Assembly (NCBI GenBank): GCA_027946555.1
Contig: JAPEVC010000048.1
Coordinates: 1 to 64,000, forward strand
Direction of reading: 5' to 3'
Origin: Gnomoniopsis sp. IMI 355080
Taxonomy: Eukaryota > Ascomycota > Sordariomycetes > Diaporthales > Gnomoniaceae
DNA: 64,000 bases
The notes beneath the pieces are model-generated. The model did no database searches and had not been told where the DNA came from. It saw only the letters and a list, made by a program, of their open reading frames with translations. How positions within the stretch are numbered: the first letter of the stretch is position 1; the number at the start of each line of letters is the position of its first letter. Of the stretch, positions 44,685 through 57,405 are shown piece by piece. A program made the position numbers and the translations under genes.

Positions 44685-47600
44685 CTACTGATCCTGACTT
44701 CCAACATTCCGACCCGGAGTCTGCGGGGAATACTGTGGAGATGTCGGCGAGTAACTGGGACTCGTTGGAGACTGGTTGTTGGCAGGCGACCGCTGGTAAG
44801 TTGGGCTGGTTGGAGAGTACGCATCGGGAGACGTTGGCGACCAAGTAGGTGAAGCAGGCGAGTACTGGGGAGATGTCGCGTGGAGGTTGGGCGATGTGGG
44901 GCTGTAGTTGGGGCTCGCCGGTGAGTAAGAAGGCGACGTCGGAGACGCGCCGAACTGGCCAGCCGGAGAGGTTGGTGAGTACTTGGCAGCCGATGGTGAG
45001 GTCGGAGAGTAGCTCGGCGACGTCGGGCTGTAGTTAGGGCTAGCCGGACTGGTAGGACCACGCAGCATGGGAGACGTCGGCGAGAAGGTAGGCGACGCAG
45101 GACTGAATGATGGTGAAGAAGGTCCATAGCGGCTGCCTGAATCGATCATGGGTGAAGTCGGAGAGTAGGCACCCATGGGTGAGGTAGGCGAGTACCCACC
45201 GCTGTAGCTGCTAAATGGCGAAGATGGAGAAGTTGCACCGTGGCTGAATGGAGAGGTCGCTCTCGGGCTGGTACCAAAGTCGGCACCGAAACCACTGCCA
45301 CCATAGGAGCTGAAAGAGCCGTTCGAAGGACTCTCGGAGCCGGCACCGACGATGGGCGAGAAATTTCCGAGGGCGGGAGACTGCAGACCCAAGAAGCCAC
45401 CAGACTCGGCCATGGGAGAGCCGGTGTCGTAAGGCGTAGCAGCGCCATCCATAGGACCGTCTTTGACAGTCATACCAGGCATAAGTCCCATACGCGAGTT
45501 GTCGGAAATGACCGTCTCGAGCATCTTCGGATCAAGCTGAACCTCGAAATGGCCCGTCCCCATAGGAGCCAATTGTCCGAGCATCACGTTCTCCGAAATA
45601 CCACGGCAGTCATCCAACTCGCCGGTGGCAGCAGCTTCCAATAGAATCTCAACTGTCTCCTCGAAAGAACAACGCATCAGAGCACCAGTGTCAGCGCGAT
45701 TGATACCGTGACGCGTGACGGCAGCAATGCTGCCTCGGTACGTCATGACGTCAACGAGTAGCGCAAGATGGCGGTGGTTGACGTAGGAACCGTCGAACGC
45801 CAGCACAGCCGTCAATTCTGCAAGCAGAGCAGAACGAGCAGCCTCAATACCGAAGACATCGATAATCTGGTGCAGCTGGTTGGTAGTAGTTCGTCGAGTA
45901 TCGACACCTTGAACTGCAAGCACTTGTCGAAGAGCAGTACCCTGGGTATCCAAGAAGTGCTCATCACAATCGTCGTCGCCTGCAGTGGCCTTAAGTGCTC
46001 CGTTCTTAGCCTCGACGAGGCGTGCATTCTTGTTGATGAATGCTCGCTCAATGCCAGGCACGCCGCGAAGGGTGAGCTTGTCCAGCAGATGAGTTTCGAG
46101 ACGCTTGAGCATGACATCTTCTTCCATATCATCATCAAACTCCTCGCTATCCATCTTCTCCTTGATGGAACGAATCCGGATGATCTGCTCCTCCGCGTTG
46201 TTGTCAGAGAAGACAACGGACACGTCGCCCTTGTACTCTTCTTTGAGACGCGAAGCCACGTCTTCGACTCTGAGCTCCTTGTCAAGCATCTTCTGTCGAT
46301 CCAGAGTGATTCGAAGAACCCACTTCGTTTGCATGTCGGGGTCATCCTGACCGTCGGGGATGAGGTAGTATGATTCAATCATATCAAGATCATCCTCGAT
46401 GACAGTGGAGGTCACGTCGGGGTCATAGAAAATCTCAGTCATCAGGGTGACTGCGCGCAGATTCGTGTGCTCAACCTGACTTCGTAGCTGCTTGGCGGCA
46501 TCCTGGCCAAACTCTTTCTGACCCGCTGGGATATCGAAGTGACCAGGTTCCATGAAAACTTGCATACTGGGCGTCTTGATGTCGCTAGCGACGTTAAGAA
46601 TCTCCTTGAGACGAGGCACACCAAGCGTAACGTTCTTGGAGGCAACACCAGTGAAATGGAAAGTGTTGAGCGTCATCTGCGTAGCGGGCTCTCCAATGGA
46701 CTGCGCAGCAAGCACACCAACCATCTCGCCGGGGCTGACCATGGATCGGGACCAACGGTTCTCCAGCTCCCCAAGAATGTGCTGATAGGCAATCTTAGTC
46801 AAACGTCGTTCGATAGCCATCCGCTTGAATGCCAATTGAGACCGCAGCTGAGCCTTGAAAAGGATAGTCGCGCTCTCATCAGCCTCCTTGGAAATCGGGT
46901 CCTCACCGCGGACAACGATCATCCGATCTAAAAGTGCCTGTAGAGGGAGAATGACGTCCGAGGGCTTCAAATCGCTGCGCTTGGTAGGGTCGATCTTGAA
47001 CAGAGCCACAGCGCTGTTGATCATACGGATGATGTTCAAAGGCAGCTGCATCTGACTGTCGAATTTGCCCTTGGCCAAGAAGGTCTTGCGAAGTGCATCG
47101 CGGGCAGTGACCAGTGCCTCGTATTCGTCATCCAGCAGCTGCTGTTCGTCCTTTTCGGCGTGCAAGGCTTTCCCGTGTTCCAATAGAAGCAGCAACTTGT
47201 GGTCGTCAACAAGATCGACCTTGTACCTCTGATCGAACTTTTCGTGAGAGATCTCAAGGAAATCAACCTTCTGCTTCTCAATATGCATGCCGTCAAGTCC
47301 GTCTTCACCATAGACAAACTGGATAACGTCGTTGAGTGAGTTTCGAACAGTACCGTCGTACTTGGCGGTAACATCTTCGAGTGCCTTGACAAGACGACGC
47401 TGAATGTAACCAGTTTCGGCAGTCTTGACTGCTGTATCAATCAAACCCTCTCGACCAGCCATGGCGTGGAAGAAGAACTCAGTGGGGGTCAGACCACGGA
47501 GATAAGAGTTCTCAACGAAACCACGAGCTTCGGGCGAATAGTCGTCTTTGGTGAAGTGCGGCAACGTCCGGTACTTGAAGCCGAATGGGATACGCTTACC

Positions 47601-50006
47601 CTCGACGACTTGCTGGCCTACCAAAGCAGTCATCTGAGAAATATTGATGGATGAGCCCTTGGATCCAGAACGTGACATGGTGACAGCGTTGTTCAAGTCC
47701 TTGAGAGAGCTCTCTGTTGTGGTACCGGCCTTATCACGAGCCTTGTTCAGATCCGCTGAGACTCTGCTCTCAAAGGTCTCTCGAATACTCATTCCGGGAA
47801 GTGCCTCAAGAGTGTTCTCAGTTGCTTCTTGGACAATCTCCACGACAGCAGCCTTTTGACCGTTGATATCATCTTGAATCTTCAAAATGGTGGCGGGATC
47901 GGGAATCGTGTCACCGATACCCATGCTGTGGCCGGTGTGGAGGAGCCAGTAGTTCACTACTCGCTGGCACGCGTTGAGGAAGCCCATGGCTGCGGCAGGG
48001 CCAAGCTCGTTGTAGGTGATGTGAATAATACCACCAGCAGCGGCTCCAACTACCTTTTTAGTGGGCAGACCGTAGAGGAGGTCCCCATTGAGGATCTTGA
48101 TACCATCATCATTCAGGGGAAAGTCGTCTCCATTCTGCATACTAACCTCCTTGGGGATGACCATGCTGGCAATTTGCTTGCCAGTCCAGCGTGGAGAAGG
48201 GCTGAGGATTGCAGGGATGGGAATGACACCATCCCAGTCTTCAACCCAGAGCATGATGTTCATGACCTGCTCCTTCGTGAGGAACACGTCACGACGGCAA
48301 AGCTTGTAGATACCGGCCAGCGTGTCCTGCACAATACCCATCAAAGGCGAATTACGCTGAGGTGACACAATGTTGAGGGGTACAAGACACAGGTTCTGGA
48401 CCTCGGCACGGGTCTCCTCAGTCTGTGGGACGTGCAAGTTCATCTCGTCACCGTCAAAGTCGGCGTTGTATGGAGATGTGACAGACAGGTTCAAACGGAA
48501 CGTGGAGTATGGCATGACCTTCACACGGTGACCCATCATGGATTCCTTGTGTAGCGAGGGCTGTCGGTTGAAGATGATGTAATCACCGTCAATAAGGTGT
48601 CGCTCGACTTTCCAGCCATACTCGAGATTGATCTGGCTCGCGCGTTTGTGGTGGCGAAGATCGATGCGGGTGCCGTCAGAGCGAATGACATACTTGGCAC
48701 CGGGATGCTCGTTGGGACCGTTCTCAACAAGTTTGTGCAAGCGGCCAATGTTGTAAGGTGTGACTGTCTCGGGGTAGGTCAATACTCGCGCAATGCTGCG
48801 AGGGACACCGACTTGATCCAGTGAGATGTTCGCATCACCGGTAATGACGGTACGGGCAGAAAAGTCAACTCGCTTGCCCATCAAGTTGCCACGAAGACGA
48901 CCCTCCTTGCCCTTGAGACGGGCACGAATAGCCTTAACAGGTCGACCACTCTTCTGAAGGGCACGTGGGGTGCCGGCGATGTCGTTGTCCATGTAAGTGG
49001 CGACGTGATATTGCAGCAACTGCTCGAAGTCGTTGATGATGTGCTGAGGGGAACCCTCATTCTTGGCCTGTTTGACATTGCCATTTGCGCGAATGATGTC
49101 GCCCAACTTGTATGTCAAATCGTCTTCATTACGAATACCCTGACCAGTGCCATCCATACTAATAGATGGACGGACAGGCGGCGGAGGCACGGGTAGGACA
49201 GTGACGATGAGCCACTCCGGGCGCGCGTAGTCTTTGTTTAGACCCATGTCATCCAAGTCGTCATCGGTAATGCGGCGGAAGATCTCGTGTGCCTTCTCTG
49301 CAGGGATCGGCTTCTCGACGAAGTCTTTCGAAGGACCGCCATCTTCTTTCGTCTGCTGGATCCTCTGTCGAAGCTCGAGAGGAAACTTCCGAATAAGAGG
49401 TACCTCGTTGCCGCATCCACCATGATCGTGCTGCGCGCTTGGCTTATTGTCAGGGTCGAACTCGTCTTTGGCTGGTTTGTTGGTGCTCGCGTTCTCGCAC
49501 TTCCTCTTCTTCTTGCAGGCTTCCCATACGCGGTTGAACCGAGTCTTGGGGTCTCGAATCGCGACCGCCAAGGCGAAATCTGGGTCCTCCTGAAGTGGGA
49601 ATTAGCATCAACGTCTCCAAGACATCAGCAGCAATCAGGCAAGACCAACCCTATCGCACAGTAGCTTGCTGCAATACGGACAGACCATCTCAAGGATCTT
49701 CTTCGTCTTGTTCAGGAAGCCGGGGTGGTAGACAGGTGTGGCAAGCTCGATGTGGCCGAAATGACCAGGACACTCGGACATGTTCTCAGTGCAGGTCTTG
49801 CACTTGAATTGACGGTCGACGGAACCAAGACGGGGGTCGTTGAGGCCGTACTCGCGAGGCTGCGTTTTCTCAGCGTTCATCGTCTCGGGATACTGAATGT
49901 GTGCCACGCTCAAGCTCTTGATCTCATCAGGAGACATCACCCCAAACTGGATCTCCTGGATCGTCTTGACGGGCGCGCTCGAGTGCGCGAAGCTGAGGTT
50001 CGACAT
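44685..50006 (-). CDS. rpb1: RNA polymerase II largest subunit RPB1
   Basis: Catalytic subunit of RNA polymerase II. Two exons, 50006-49650 and 49589-44685, separated by a 60-bp intron, give 1753 residues. Exon 1 carries the N-terminal zinc site (CKTCTENMSECPGHFGH, Cys69/72/79, His82) and the clamp pair CPYC. The Mg-binding catalytic loop NADFDGDEMNLH has Asp496, Asp498 and Asp500. The bridge helix and trigger-loop region follow (FFHAMAGREGLIDTAVKTAETGYIQRRL). The C-terminal repeat domain (about residues 1560-1745) is degenerate: only eight exact YSPTSP hexads, mixed with YSPASP, FSPTSP and WSPTSP and spacers. The stop TAG is followed by TAAGTT, so a cryptic donor (TA/GTAAGT) could extend the tail; I take the simple stop. 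Confidence 0.99.
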
Positions 50007-50910
50007 CTTGGCGGAATTTATATGTACTTGTAGGTCGGGGACAAGCTAAGTTTCGATGATTAAAGATCGGTGTGATGAGTATGGGTCGACGTGCTGATGT
50101 CGAAGTGAAAGTGAGGTGACGTCGGCTCTGTTTGGCGCGTGAGCCGGTTGAGAATAGGGGCCCAGAAATTGATGGGAAAAGAAATGCTCGAAAGAAACAA
50201 TCGGCTGATGGAAATGACCGTCGCAGATATCGTTGTGGATGGAAAACAATCAGAAAGGGAAAGTCCTCCACGCTCGCAAACCAGGCCGCCCAAAGGCCCC
50301 GATGGAGCGGCTCGTCGCTCCGATCAATCGTCCAGTGTCGCGACTTGTCGAAAAGTACTCCAAATCAATCGCCTCGTTCGTGTGATTCGGTCTTCGTGTC
50401 GCAAGGGTGCGAGAACCGTGATGCGCGGTGTCCGACACGCGTTGCAAAGAGAGGTGGTAAAGGGTGTGAGGTTCAAGTGTTGGGGTGACTTTGGGAAAAT
50501 CGGCGTTGAGTCCAAGTCAGCGTGGCTGTCAACGTGGTCCGTGCACTTTGATGTGAATTCAGTGGCGACTGGGGGGGTCCCGGCGCTACCTTCAAACCGC
50601 AGAGGTATGCAGCAAAACGGAAGTACCCATCAACTTCACTTCTCCTGAATCCTTTTGGTACTCTTTGTCAATACAAACGTATTAATCGCAACTTTGCAAT
50701 AGCAAGGCTGTCAAATTTGCTGCAGAGCATGTAATTTCTGATGAGTCGAATATGTTTTCTCGAACGAGGTTGCGTGTTCAGCCTGATGAGCTCTCTATGT
50801 ACAAATGGGGAGAAGCCAGCTAATTACTGTAGAGCAGATGATGGAGGGATGCAAAGCATTTGAGAGGATGACAAGTCACTTAAACATTGTCTCGATTTTC
50901 AGTGGTCGGT
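50007..50910. promoter_or_regulatory. RPB1 promoter and SWD1 3' region
   Basis: No separate gene; a 169-codon plus-strand frame (50139-50648) lies over the RPB1 leader and has no motif. Confidence 0.5.
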
Positions 50911-52369
50911 TTACTTCTTCCTGACTCTAGTCCTCGTTGCCGTCTTTTTCACGGTCTTCTCTTCCGGCCCTGTAGCCTCCCCGTCACCATCCTCTCCTGC
51001 ACTACGCCTCCTCATAGTGCCTGTTGAGACCGCCACAAACTCTTCCTCGCTGTCTGAGTCGCCCAGATCAAAGAGTATAGGCATCTGGAAGCCAGCAGGA
51101 GCTTCCACACCTGCGTGACCCATCGTAACCACATCCACATTCTCATCCTCCTGATCTAACCGCCGCTTCTTGATCTCTTCTTGCGGATGTATATCAAACT
51201 CATCCTCGCGCTCTATGTACTCGACATTCTCCTCGACCTCCACAAAGTCTGGGGCCAACGCAGACCACCGTTGCGGGCTCGTGACCGACCAAATATTGAT
51301 CCGTCCCGTCTCCAGCCCACACGCCGCTAGGAGAGCCCTGGAAGGGTGCCATTCTATGACTCCCTGCTCCTCCTTCGGTCCCTCCAGCATGCGCACCAGG
51401 CTGCCGTGCCCGCGCTCCCAGATATATAGTTCGTGATTGTTATATGTCGACGCTACCACATATTCGCCCGTGCAACTGAACGTGACGTGATTCCATGAGC
51501 AGCGATTGACGACGTCTTCAAATTTGTGCTCAATACTGAGTTGAATTGTGTCTGGGTCGAGGTCTTCTGCAGACAAGTCGGGGACTAGAAAGGTCTTGAT
51601 AATCTTGTCGCCGCCATTAACGAGGAGCTCCCGTCCTGACCGAGATAGTTTGAGGGTTGTTACGACGCCACTGCAGACGCGTGGGTGAGTGTATATTATC
51701 TCCTGTGTTGATGCGTCTATGATGTTCAGGTTTCCCTTGGTTGTACCTGCAAGAATGTGCTCGCCTGTTGATGTGTAAATTGTTGTGGTGGTCTGATGCT
51801 TTGCGTCATCTTTCTTCTGCTTTGCTTTCTTCTCTTCGGTGAGATCTGTGTCGGCACGCTTCGGTACGGAGGGTAGAGGGTACTTTTGCGGGACTGGTTC
51901 GGAAATGTCCACGAGGAGTGGCTGGTCTTCGTAGAGAGCGACGACAAATTGTTGGCTACGCATTTGTGTCAGCCACGTACAATTTCCCTAAAAGCACAGG
52001 TAAGACTCACTGATTCCAAGGGTGTAGCTCCGCGATATAGACTGGCGCTTTGAAGCGCACCTCGCGATGTCGCTTTCCACTGTTCAGGTCCCACAGTACT
52101 GCCTTCCAGCCTGAGCAAGCGGACAGCAAATATCGGCCACAATGCGACCAGCTCAAGGAGGTAATGCTCTTCGAATGGCCACGTAGCTTCCGCGCTACAC
52201 CCATGGTGTCCAGGTCCCAGATGACAATGGTGCCATCGACGCGCCCAGATGCGAGGTAATCGCCCTTGCGATTGAAGCGCAAGACGGTCGCATGACCAGA
52301 GCGGATCGTGTTCGTAATGTTTTCAGGGTAATCCTGCAGAAGGTAGTCGTCTGAGAGGAGGAGGTTCAT
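50911..52369 (-). CDS. swd1: COMPASS histone H3K4 methyltransferase subunit SWD1 (RbBP5)
   Basis: WD40-repeat scaffold that stimulates SET1 in the COMPASS complex. Two exons, 52369-52011 and 51955-50911, separated by a 55-bp intron, give 467 residues. The start MNLLLSDDYLLQDYPE matches the family N-terminus, although the frame is open further upstream to 52516. WD-type units include LRSGHATVLRFNRKGDYLASG, VIWDLDTMGVARKLRGHSKSI and YLLSACSGWKAVLWDLNSG (some written across residues). The intron restores HPWNHQQFVVALYED, as in homologues. The C-terminal 100 residues are acidic, then basic (TVKKTATRTRVRKK), a probable nuclear signal and the hinge region that contacts SET1 and ASH2-type subunits. 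It is divergent from THG1, 681 bp apart. Confidence 0.96.
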
Positions 52370-53050
52370 CTTTGCGGCATTGTATGCTCCCTTTTCAGGG
52401 AAGGTCTTCTGCTGTAAGAATGAATAAGAGAGGAAAACGAAATGCTGCGTTGTTGCATCTGCGTTGTTGCATTTCGTTGCGCGCATGGAAGTACCTGCAG
52501 TCAAGTTGATCTGCAAGGCTGAGAGCTCATAGATTCCAAGTGGATCCTGGTTTTGACACAGGCACTACTTAGGTAGGTAGTAGTTTAGCGTTGTCCAGGT
52601 ACCACTGTCGTCGAGTGGACATTTTCGCTGCTTCCTGACATGTCTGTCTTACGCATATAGGACAACAAGGAGTTAAAGGACAAAGTTTCTCAGATGTTTC
52701 TTGCGGCAAAGTTCAAATCGTATAGCTTATATCTGGCAGGGAAGTCTTAGGAGCCTGGTATTTCAATATTACTGGGGGATAAGCCTCGAACAAGGGTGCC
52801 CCTCACTGCACATGCTCGGGCATTTTGCAAAGAAGACTGAGTCAAAGGATCGGCCCCAATTTGGCTACTATAGTACCTTGACGACTCACTTTGTAACCCT
52901 ATGAATTTTCCTATCATTTGCAGACTCACTCACTTCACCTTAACATTTTCCAGTCGATCAAACCTTGCGCGATATTCTTGGAGCAATTTGGCTCGTCATC
53001 GCTATCTGGATCAGACCCTGGTATATGGAAGAAACAGGTCTACTTCCAGG
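52370..53050. promoter_or_regulatory. Divergent promoter of SWD1 and THG1
   Basis: No gene is seen. It contains ACTTAGGTAGGTAGTAG at 52567-52583, one of the recurrent intergenic motifs. Confidence 0.45.
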
Positions 53051-54228
53051 ATGGCGAATTCCAAGTAGGCACGCGTCTCCCCCCACGAGTTGAAACCTCA
53101 GCTAACTTACTGAATAGATATGAATATGTAAAAGACTTTGAGCGGTCGGACAAGCTGTCCCCAGACCAATGGATCGTGGTCAGGATTGACGGTCGTGGTT
53201 TCACGAAGTGGGCATGACCAGGCCCCAACTGAATAGAGGCACCATGGCTAATGACAGTCTAGATTCGCAAATAAATATGCGTTCGAGAAACCGAACGATA
53301 GAAAGGCATTGGATCTGATGAATGAGGCCGCGAAATTTATCATGACGGAAATCCCAGAGCTTGTCATTGCCTACGGAGTCAGCGACGAGTACAGCTTCGT
53401 GTTTCATGAAACTTGCAAGTTGTTCGAGAGACGAGAAAGGTAGGATCGCTCTGACAGCTTCATAGGTATCTTTGGTATTGCTAACGTTCAACAGCAAGTT
53501 GGTGACGACTATCGTCTCAACCTTCTCGTCTTACTACATCTATTTATGGCCGAAATACTTCCCAGATAAACCATTATCGCCCCCTCTACCCAGTTTTGAT
53601 GGTAGAGCCGTCTTGTATCCGAAAACTAAGCACCTGCGAAATTACATGAGCTGGAGACAGGCCGACTGTGAGTGCGATCCTCTTATTGTGGTGAGTCACC
53701 GGCTGATACTGGCAGGTCACATCAACAACCTTTACAACACAACGTTCTGGTCCTTGATCCAGCAGGGTGGCATGACCAACCAGGAAGCGGAAAAGGCTTT
53801 AGCTGTACGTAGCGTTTGTTTCGAGGAGGGGAATTATCCTGACCTGAACCCAGGGTACTCTATCGGCCGATAAGAATGAGATTCTATTCTCAAGATTTGG
53901 GATCAACTACAACAATGAGCCGGCAATCTACAAAAAAGGGAGTGTCATATTCAGAGATGTAGGTTGAACCATTGTACAGGATCACGCATGGAACTGACTT
54001 GGCTATCAGTTTGAATTAGTCGAGGCGGGCACACACAACACAGTCCACGAGGTGGACGATCTGGCCGAGCCGGTGGAGCAATCGAAGACTCAAGCCGAAA
54101 AAGAGAAGAAGAGGCGACTCAAAGCCAGAGTTGTAATTGAGCACCTGGACATAATCCAAGACGAGTTTTGGAACAAACGGCCGTGGATCTTGTCGAACAA
54201 ACCCGGCAAAATTCCGAAGGAACTTTAG
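53051..54228 (+). CDS. thg1: tRNA(His) guanylyltransferase THG1
   Basis: Adds the G(-1) nucleotide to the 5' end of tRNA(His), needed for recognition by histidyl-tRNA synthetase. Seven exons, 53051-53064, 53118-53207, 53263-53439, 53495-53667, 53716-53804, 53854-53958 and 54010-54228, give 288 residues. The first exon is only 14 bp (MANSK). The catalytic residues fall at the same numbers as in the human enzyme: Asp29 and Gly30 in VRIDGRGF, and Asp76 and Glu77 in GVSDEYSF. HINNLYNTTFW is formed across intron 4. KYAFEKPND and LRNYMSWRQADC are further family motifs. With seven small exons it is the gene most exposed to mis-splicing in automated models; all joins keep the frame. Confidence 0.97.
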
Positions 54229-55321
54229 GTCGAGGTGGGAAGATAGAGGGCGCGCAGAGAGTGGCAGGGTCAGGAGTCTCACTGTACTCCGTAGGGCAAC
54301 CTGCCTTACAGTGAGTTTTTGCAGGAGTCCGGCGTGAGGTTCACCGGGGCAATCAGTAATTGTTGCGTCCGCACCACAGATACCCATGATGCATAAACAA
54401 GTACTTTTGAGACCTCAGAAGTACAAGATACTTTCTCCATGGTCACTATCCCTTGCTCGATATATCGAAATCGCAGGACATTTGCAGAGTACTACTACTC
54501 TGGACTGTAGTTGATGTTATGTCTCTGTGTAATAAGTTGATCATTCTGTCAGGGTACTCTGGGCACCTAGAAAGACAGAGTCCGGGCCAAGGAAACCTCC
54601 TTACGGCCGCTTCGGAGCGGACGGGCCGGCCGAACGGTTGGCCACGGAGACTGCGGCGACCCGAGATGTTGGCGTAGAATCCCATGGATAGCGGCAGAAT
54701 CTCACTGGCAGTGAGTGCCATTTGAAGAGGGCTCAAAGAGGCCCGCCCAGCTTGGTCGAGCGAGATCACTCGGAACGGAGCTAAGTACCATAGTAGATGG
54801 CATGCACACATAGCAGCAGCCATGTTTTGTAGCATGCAGACAGAAACTCTATGCAGCAGTGACACTCGGCATGAAATCCTTCAAAGAAAAAGAAGGTTGA
54901 TTGATGTGGAGACCGCTCTGCTGCCCTGGTCGACTAGGTCGTGGTGGGGGGCTTTGTGCTTTTACGTACAGCAGGTAGGTACCTAAGGTAGACCCCTGTT
55001 TTCCGTGCCGCCCAGAGCTTATCAACTGACGTCTTCCCTCCATTTGCGACAACTTGGCCAGTCATCCGTTCTCGGTCTCTACGGTGCACGCTGAGCCACC
55101 TTCCTCCGAATTATCGCCAGCCTCGTTGCGACTGTTTTCTTTCTGGCACTCTTCTTCCTTAATCACCTTCCGAGGCCGCGTTTGCCGAACCATCTGACCT
55201 CGTTCTTCACGTTGGAGTAGCGTCATCCCCCACCAGCACCGACACTCCAAGTTGCCTTTGCGACGTCACCGTCCGCAATCCACCTTCCGATCCCACGAAC
55301 GATACACTCACCACATCGATC
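54229..55321. other. THG1 3' region and DSK2 promoter
   Basis: No gene is seen. GCAGGTAGGTACCTAAGGTAG at 54971-54991 is an imperfect palindrome of the recurrent motif type. The DSK2 leader begins near 55100. Confidence 0.45.
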
Positions 55322-56644
55322 ATGTCTGACAACGCAGAGGGCGTGTCCGATGCCCAGGTCACCTTCAAGGTGAAGGCCTCGGGTGAAAAGAACCACAACA
55401 TCACCATGAACGAGTCTGCTACTGTCGCAGACCTCAAGAACAAGCTTGCCACCGAGGAGTTTGAAAACATACCGATCGAGCGCCAGCGCCTCATCTACTC
55501 CGGCAGGGTCATGAAGAACGATGACACCTTGGGTTCCTACAAGATCAAAGCTGGCAACACCATCCACCTTGTCAAGAGCGCCGCCAGCAACCCGACTCCT
55601 GCCCCAAGCAGCGCCGCATCACAACCTGTTCCTCAGGCCGTTCCCTCCAACATGGCCGCTGGTACCTCTGCAGACAATCTTTTGGCCGGCCTGACTGGTG
55701 CCCGCTTTGCTGGACATGCAAATCTTCCGAGCGCGAACATCTTTGGTGCTGACGGCGGCGTGAGTGGCGACCCTTCCTCGTTGCTTGAATGGCCACGTCT
55801 ATTTACAGATTCGAAATGCTGACTTAAGTCGTTGTAACAGATGGGTGCTCCCCCAAACGAGGATCAAATAGCCGACCTGCTCTCAAACCCTAATATTGCC
55901 CAGCAGATGAACGAGGCCCTCAACAATCCCGCCGTGGTGGACATGATGATCCAGGCAAACCCAATGCTGCGCGACAACCCTCAAGCCCGTGAGATGCTCA
56001 ACTCTCCATTCTTTCGCTCTATGATGACCAACCCCGACCTGCTCCGAGCTGCTTCCGCACTTCGTCGAGGTGCAGGAGGACCTGGCGCTGCATCTGCCTT
56101 CCCTGCCCCTGGCGCGACGGACAATACACCAGCTGGTGCCCCGGCTGCAGGTACCGAAGGAGCGAACAACGCGCAAACCCAGCAGAACCCGTTTCCTGGA
56201 TTTGGCGCGTTCGGCGTCCCACCTGCAACGGGTGGCGGTGGTGCCAACAATCCCTTCGCAGCGCTGTTCAATCCGGCCGCTGCTCAGCCTGGGGCTGGCG
56301 GGGCACAGGCACCGAGTGGTAACGCTGCCACCAACCCCTTGGCAGGCCTTTTCGGTGCTGGTCCTCCTGGGGCAGGAGGTGCCGCAGCTAATCCCTTCGA
56401 CATCACTCCGGAAATGATGCAGCAATTCATGGGGATGATGGGTGGTGGTGAGGGCATGGGTGGTATGGGTGGCTTTGGTGCGCCCCCTGCGCCCGCAGAT
56501 AACAGGCCACCTGAGGAGCGCTACGCCGACCAACTACGTCAACTGAACGACATGGGCTTCTTCGATTTCGACCAGAATGTGGCTGCCTTGCGACGCAGCG
56601 GTGGCAATGTGCAAGGTGCTGTGCATTTTCTCCTTGGCGGTTGA
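55322..56644 (+). CDS. dsk2: Ubiquilin-family proteasome shuttle DSK2
   Basis: Carries ubiquitinated proteins to the proteasome. Two exons, 55322-55759 and 55841-56644, give 413 residues. The N-terminal ubiquitin-like domain (about residues 10-85) contains VTFKVKASGEKNHNITM and IERQRLIYSGRVMKNDDTL, where YSGRVMKNDDTL is the ubiquilin signature. The STI1-like region (about 150-220) has NPNIAQQMNEALNNPAVVDMM and NPMLRDNPQAREML. A Gly/Ala/Pro/Met-rich spacer (220-365) leads to the C-terminal UBA domain (RYADQLRQLNDMGFFD ... GGNVQGAVHFLLGG). The domain order is complete and the length is close to that of yeast Dsk2 (373) with a longer spacer. Confidence 0.97.
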
Positions 56645-57405
56645 ACGGGTCTCGTACATATAACTAGAGCCGTTGCCTTGCGCGATCTGGCTAATTCCTG
56701 TGAAATATCTTTCCAGGAGGCATATTTCCTCCATTTCAAGCCGATAGCATGGGCACTTTGAGAATCAGGAGTTATGCTGGGGAATCTATTGGGCTACAAT
56801 CGAGAATTTGGCTGGTGTACACTTACCCAAGCCTGTGTCTTTTGTGTCTTTGCCTGCAAAGCAATGCAAGGGATGTCTAGGGATCACATCAATTGCAGGC
56901 ATCGAGGGAGCGGTAGTGAACATTAGAGAGAGGAATTGTGAGGTCTGAGTAGCACAGGCAACCTCTTCAGGGTCGATGAATACTCAGCATCAGTGTTGAT
57001 CACATGTGTAGACACAATGTGTTTCATATAGCTCCAGACGAAGGCTTGTGTATCATGATCTCCCGTGAAAATCTGTTACCTGTGTAGAATTGACCAAACA
57101 TTACCGGCTAAGTTAGCCAAAGATCCCACCTCCACGCAAGGCCTCTTGTCGTGGACAGCTGCTCTAATGAGGCTGACTAAGCGACTCCATGCGACATCAT
57201 CGAGGCTATTCAATCTAAGGCGTCCCTCCACGTTGAAGGCCAAGCGGGAAAGGCACATCATCCGCAACGTGATATATCTACAAAGCTCAGCTTGCAAAAC
57301 TAGTCTGCAGACTCAGATAAGGCCTGGGTCAAATTCCCAATATCCACACACTTACAATGAGGACACCACACTCTTCACACTCATGATGACCAAGAACAAA
57401 CCGGC
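56645..57405. other. DSK2 3' region and NPR2 promoter
   Basis: No gene is seen; a 114-codon frame at 57065-57409 has no motif. Confidence 0.45.

Noticed and set aside
45768..46373. 201-codon plus-strand frame within RPB1
   Set aside because: Antisense shadow of RPB1 coding sequence; no independent support.
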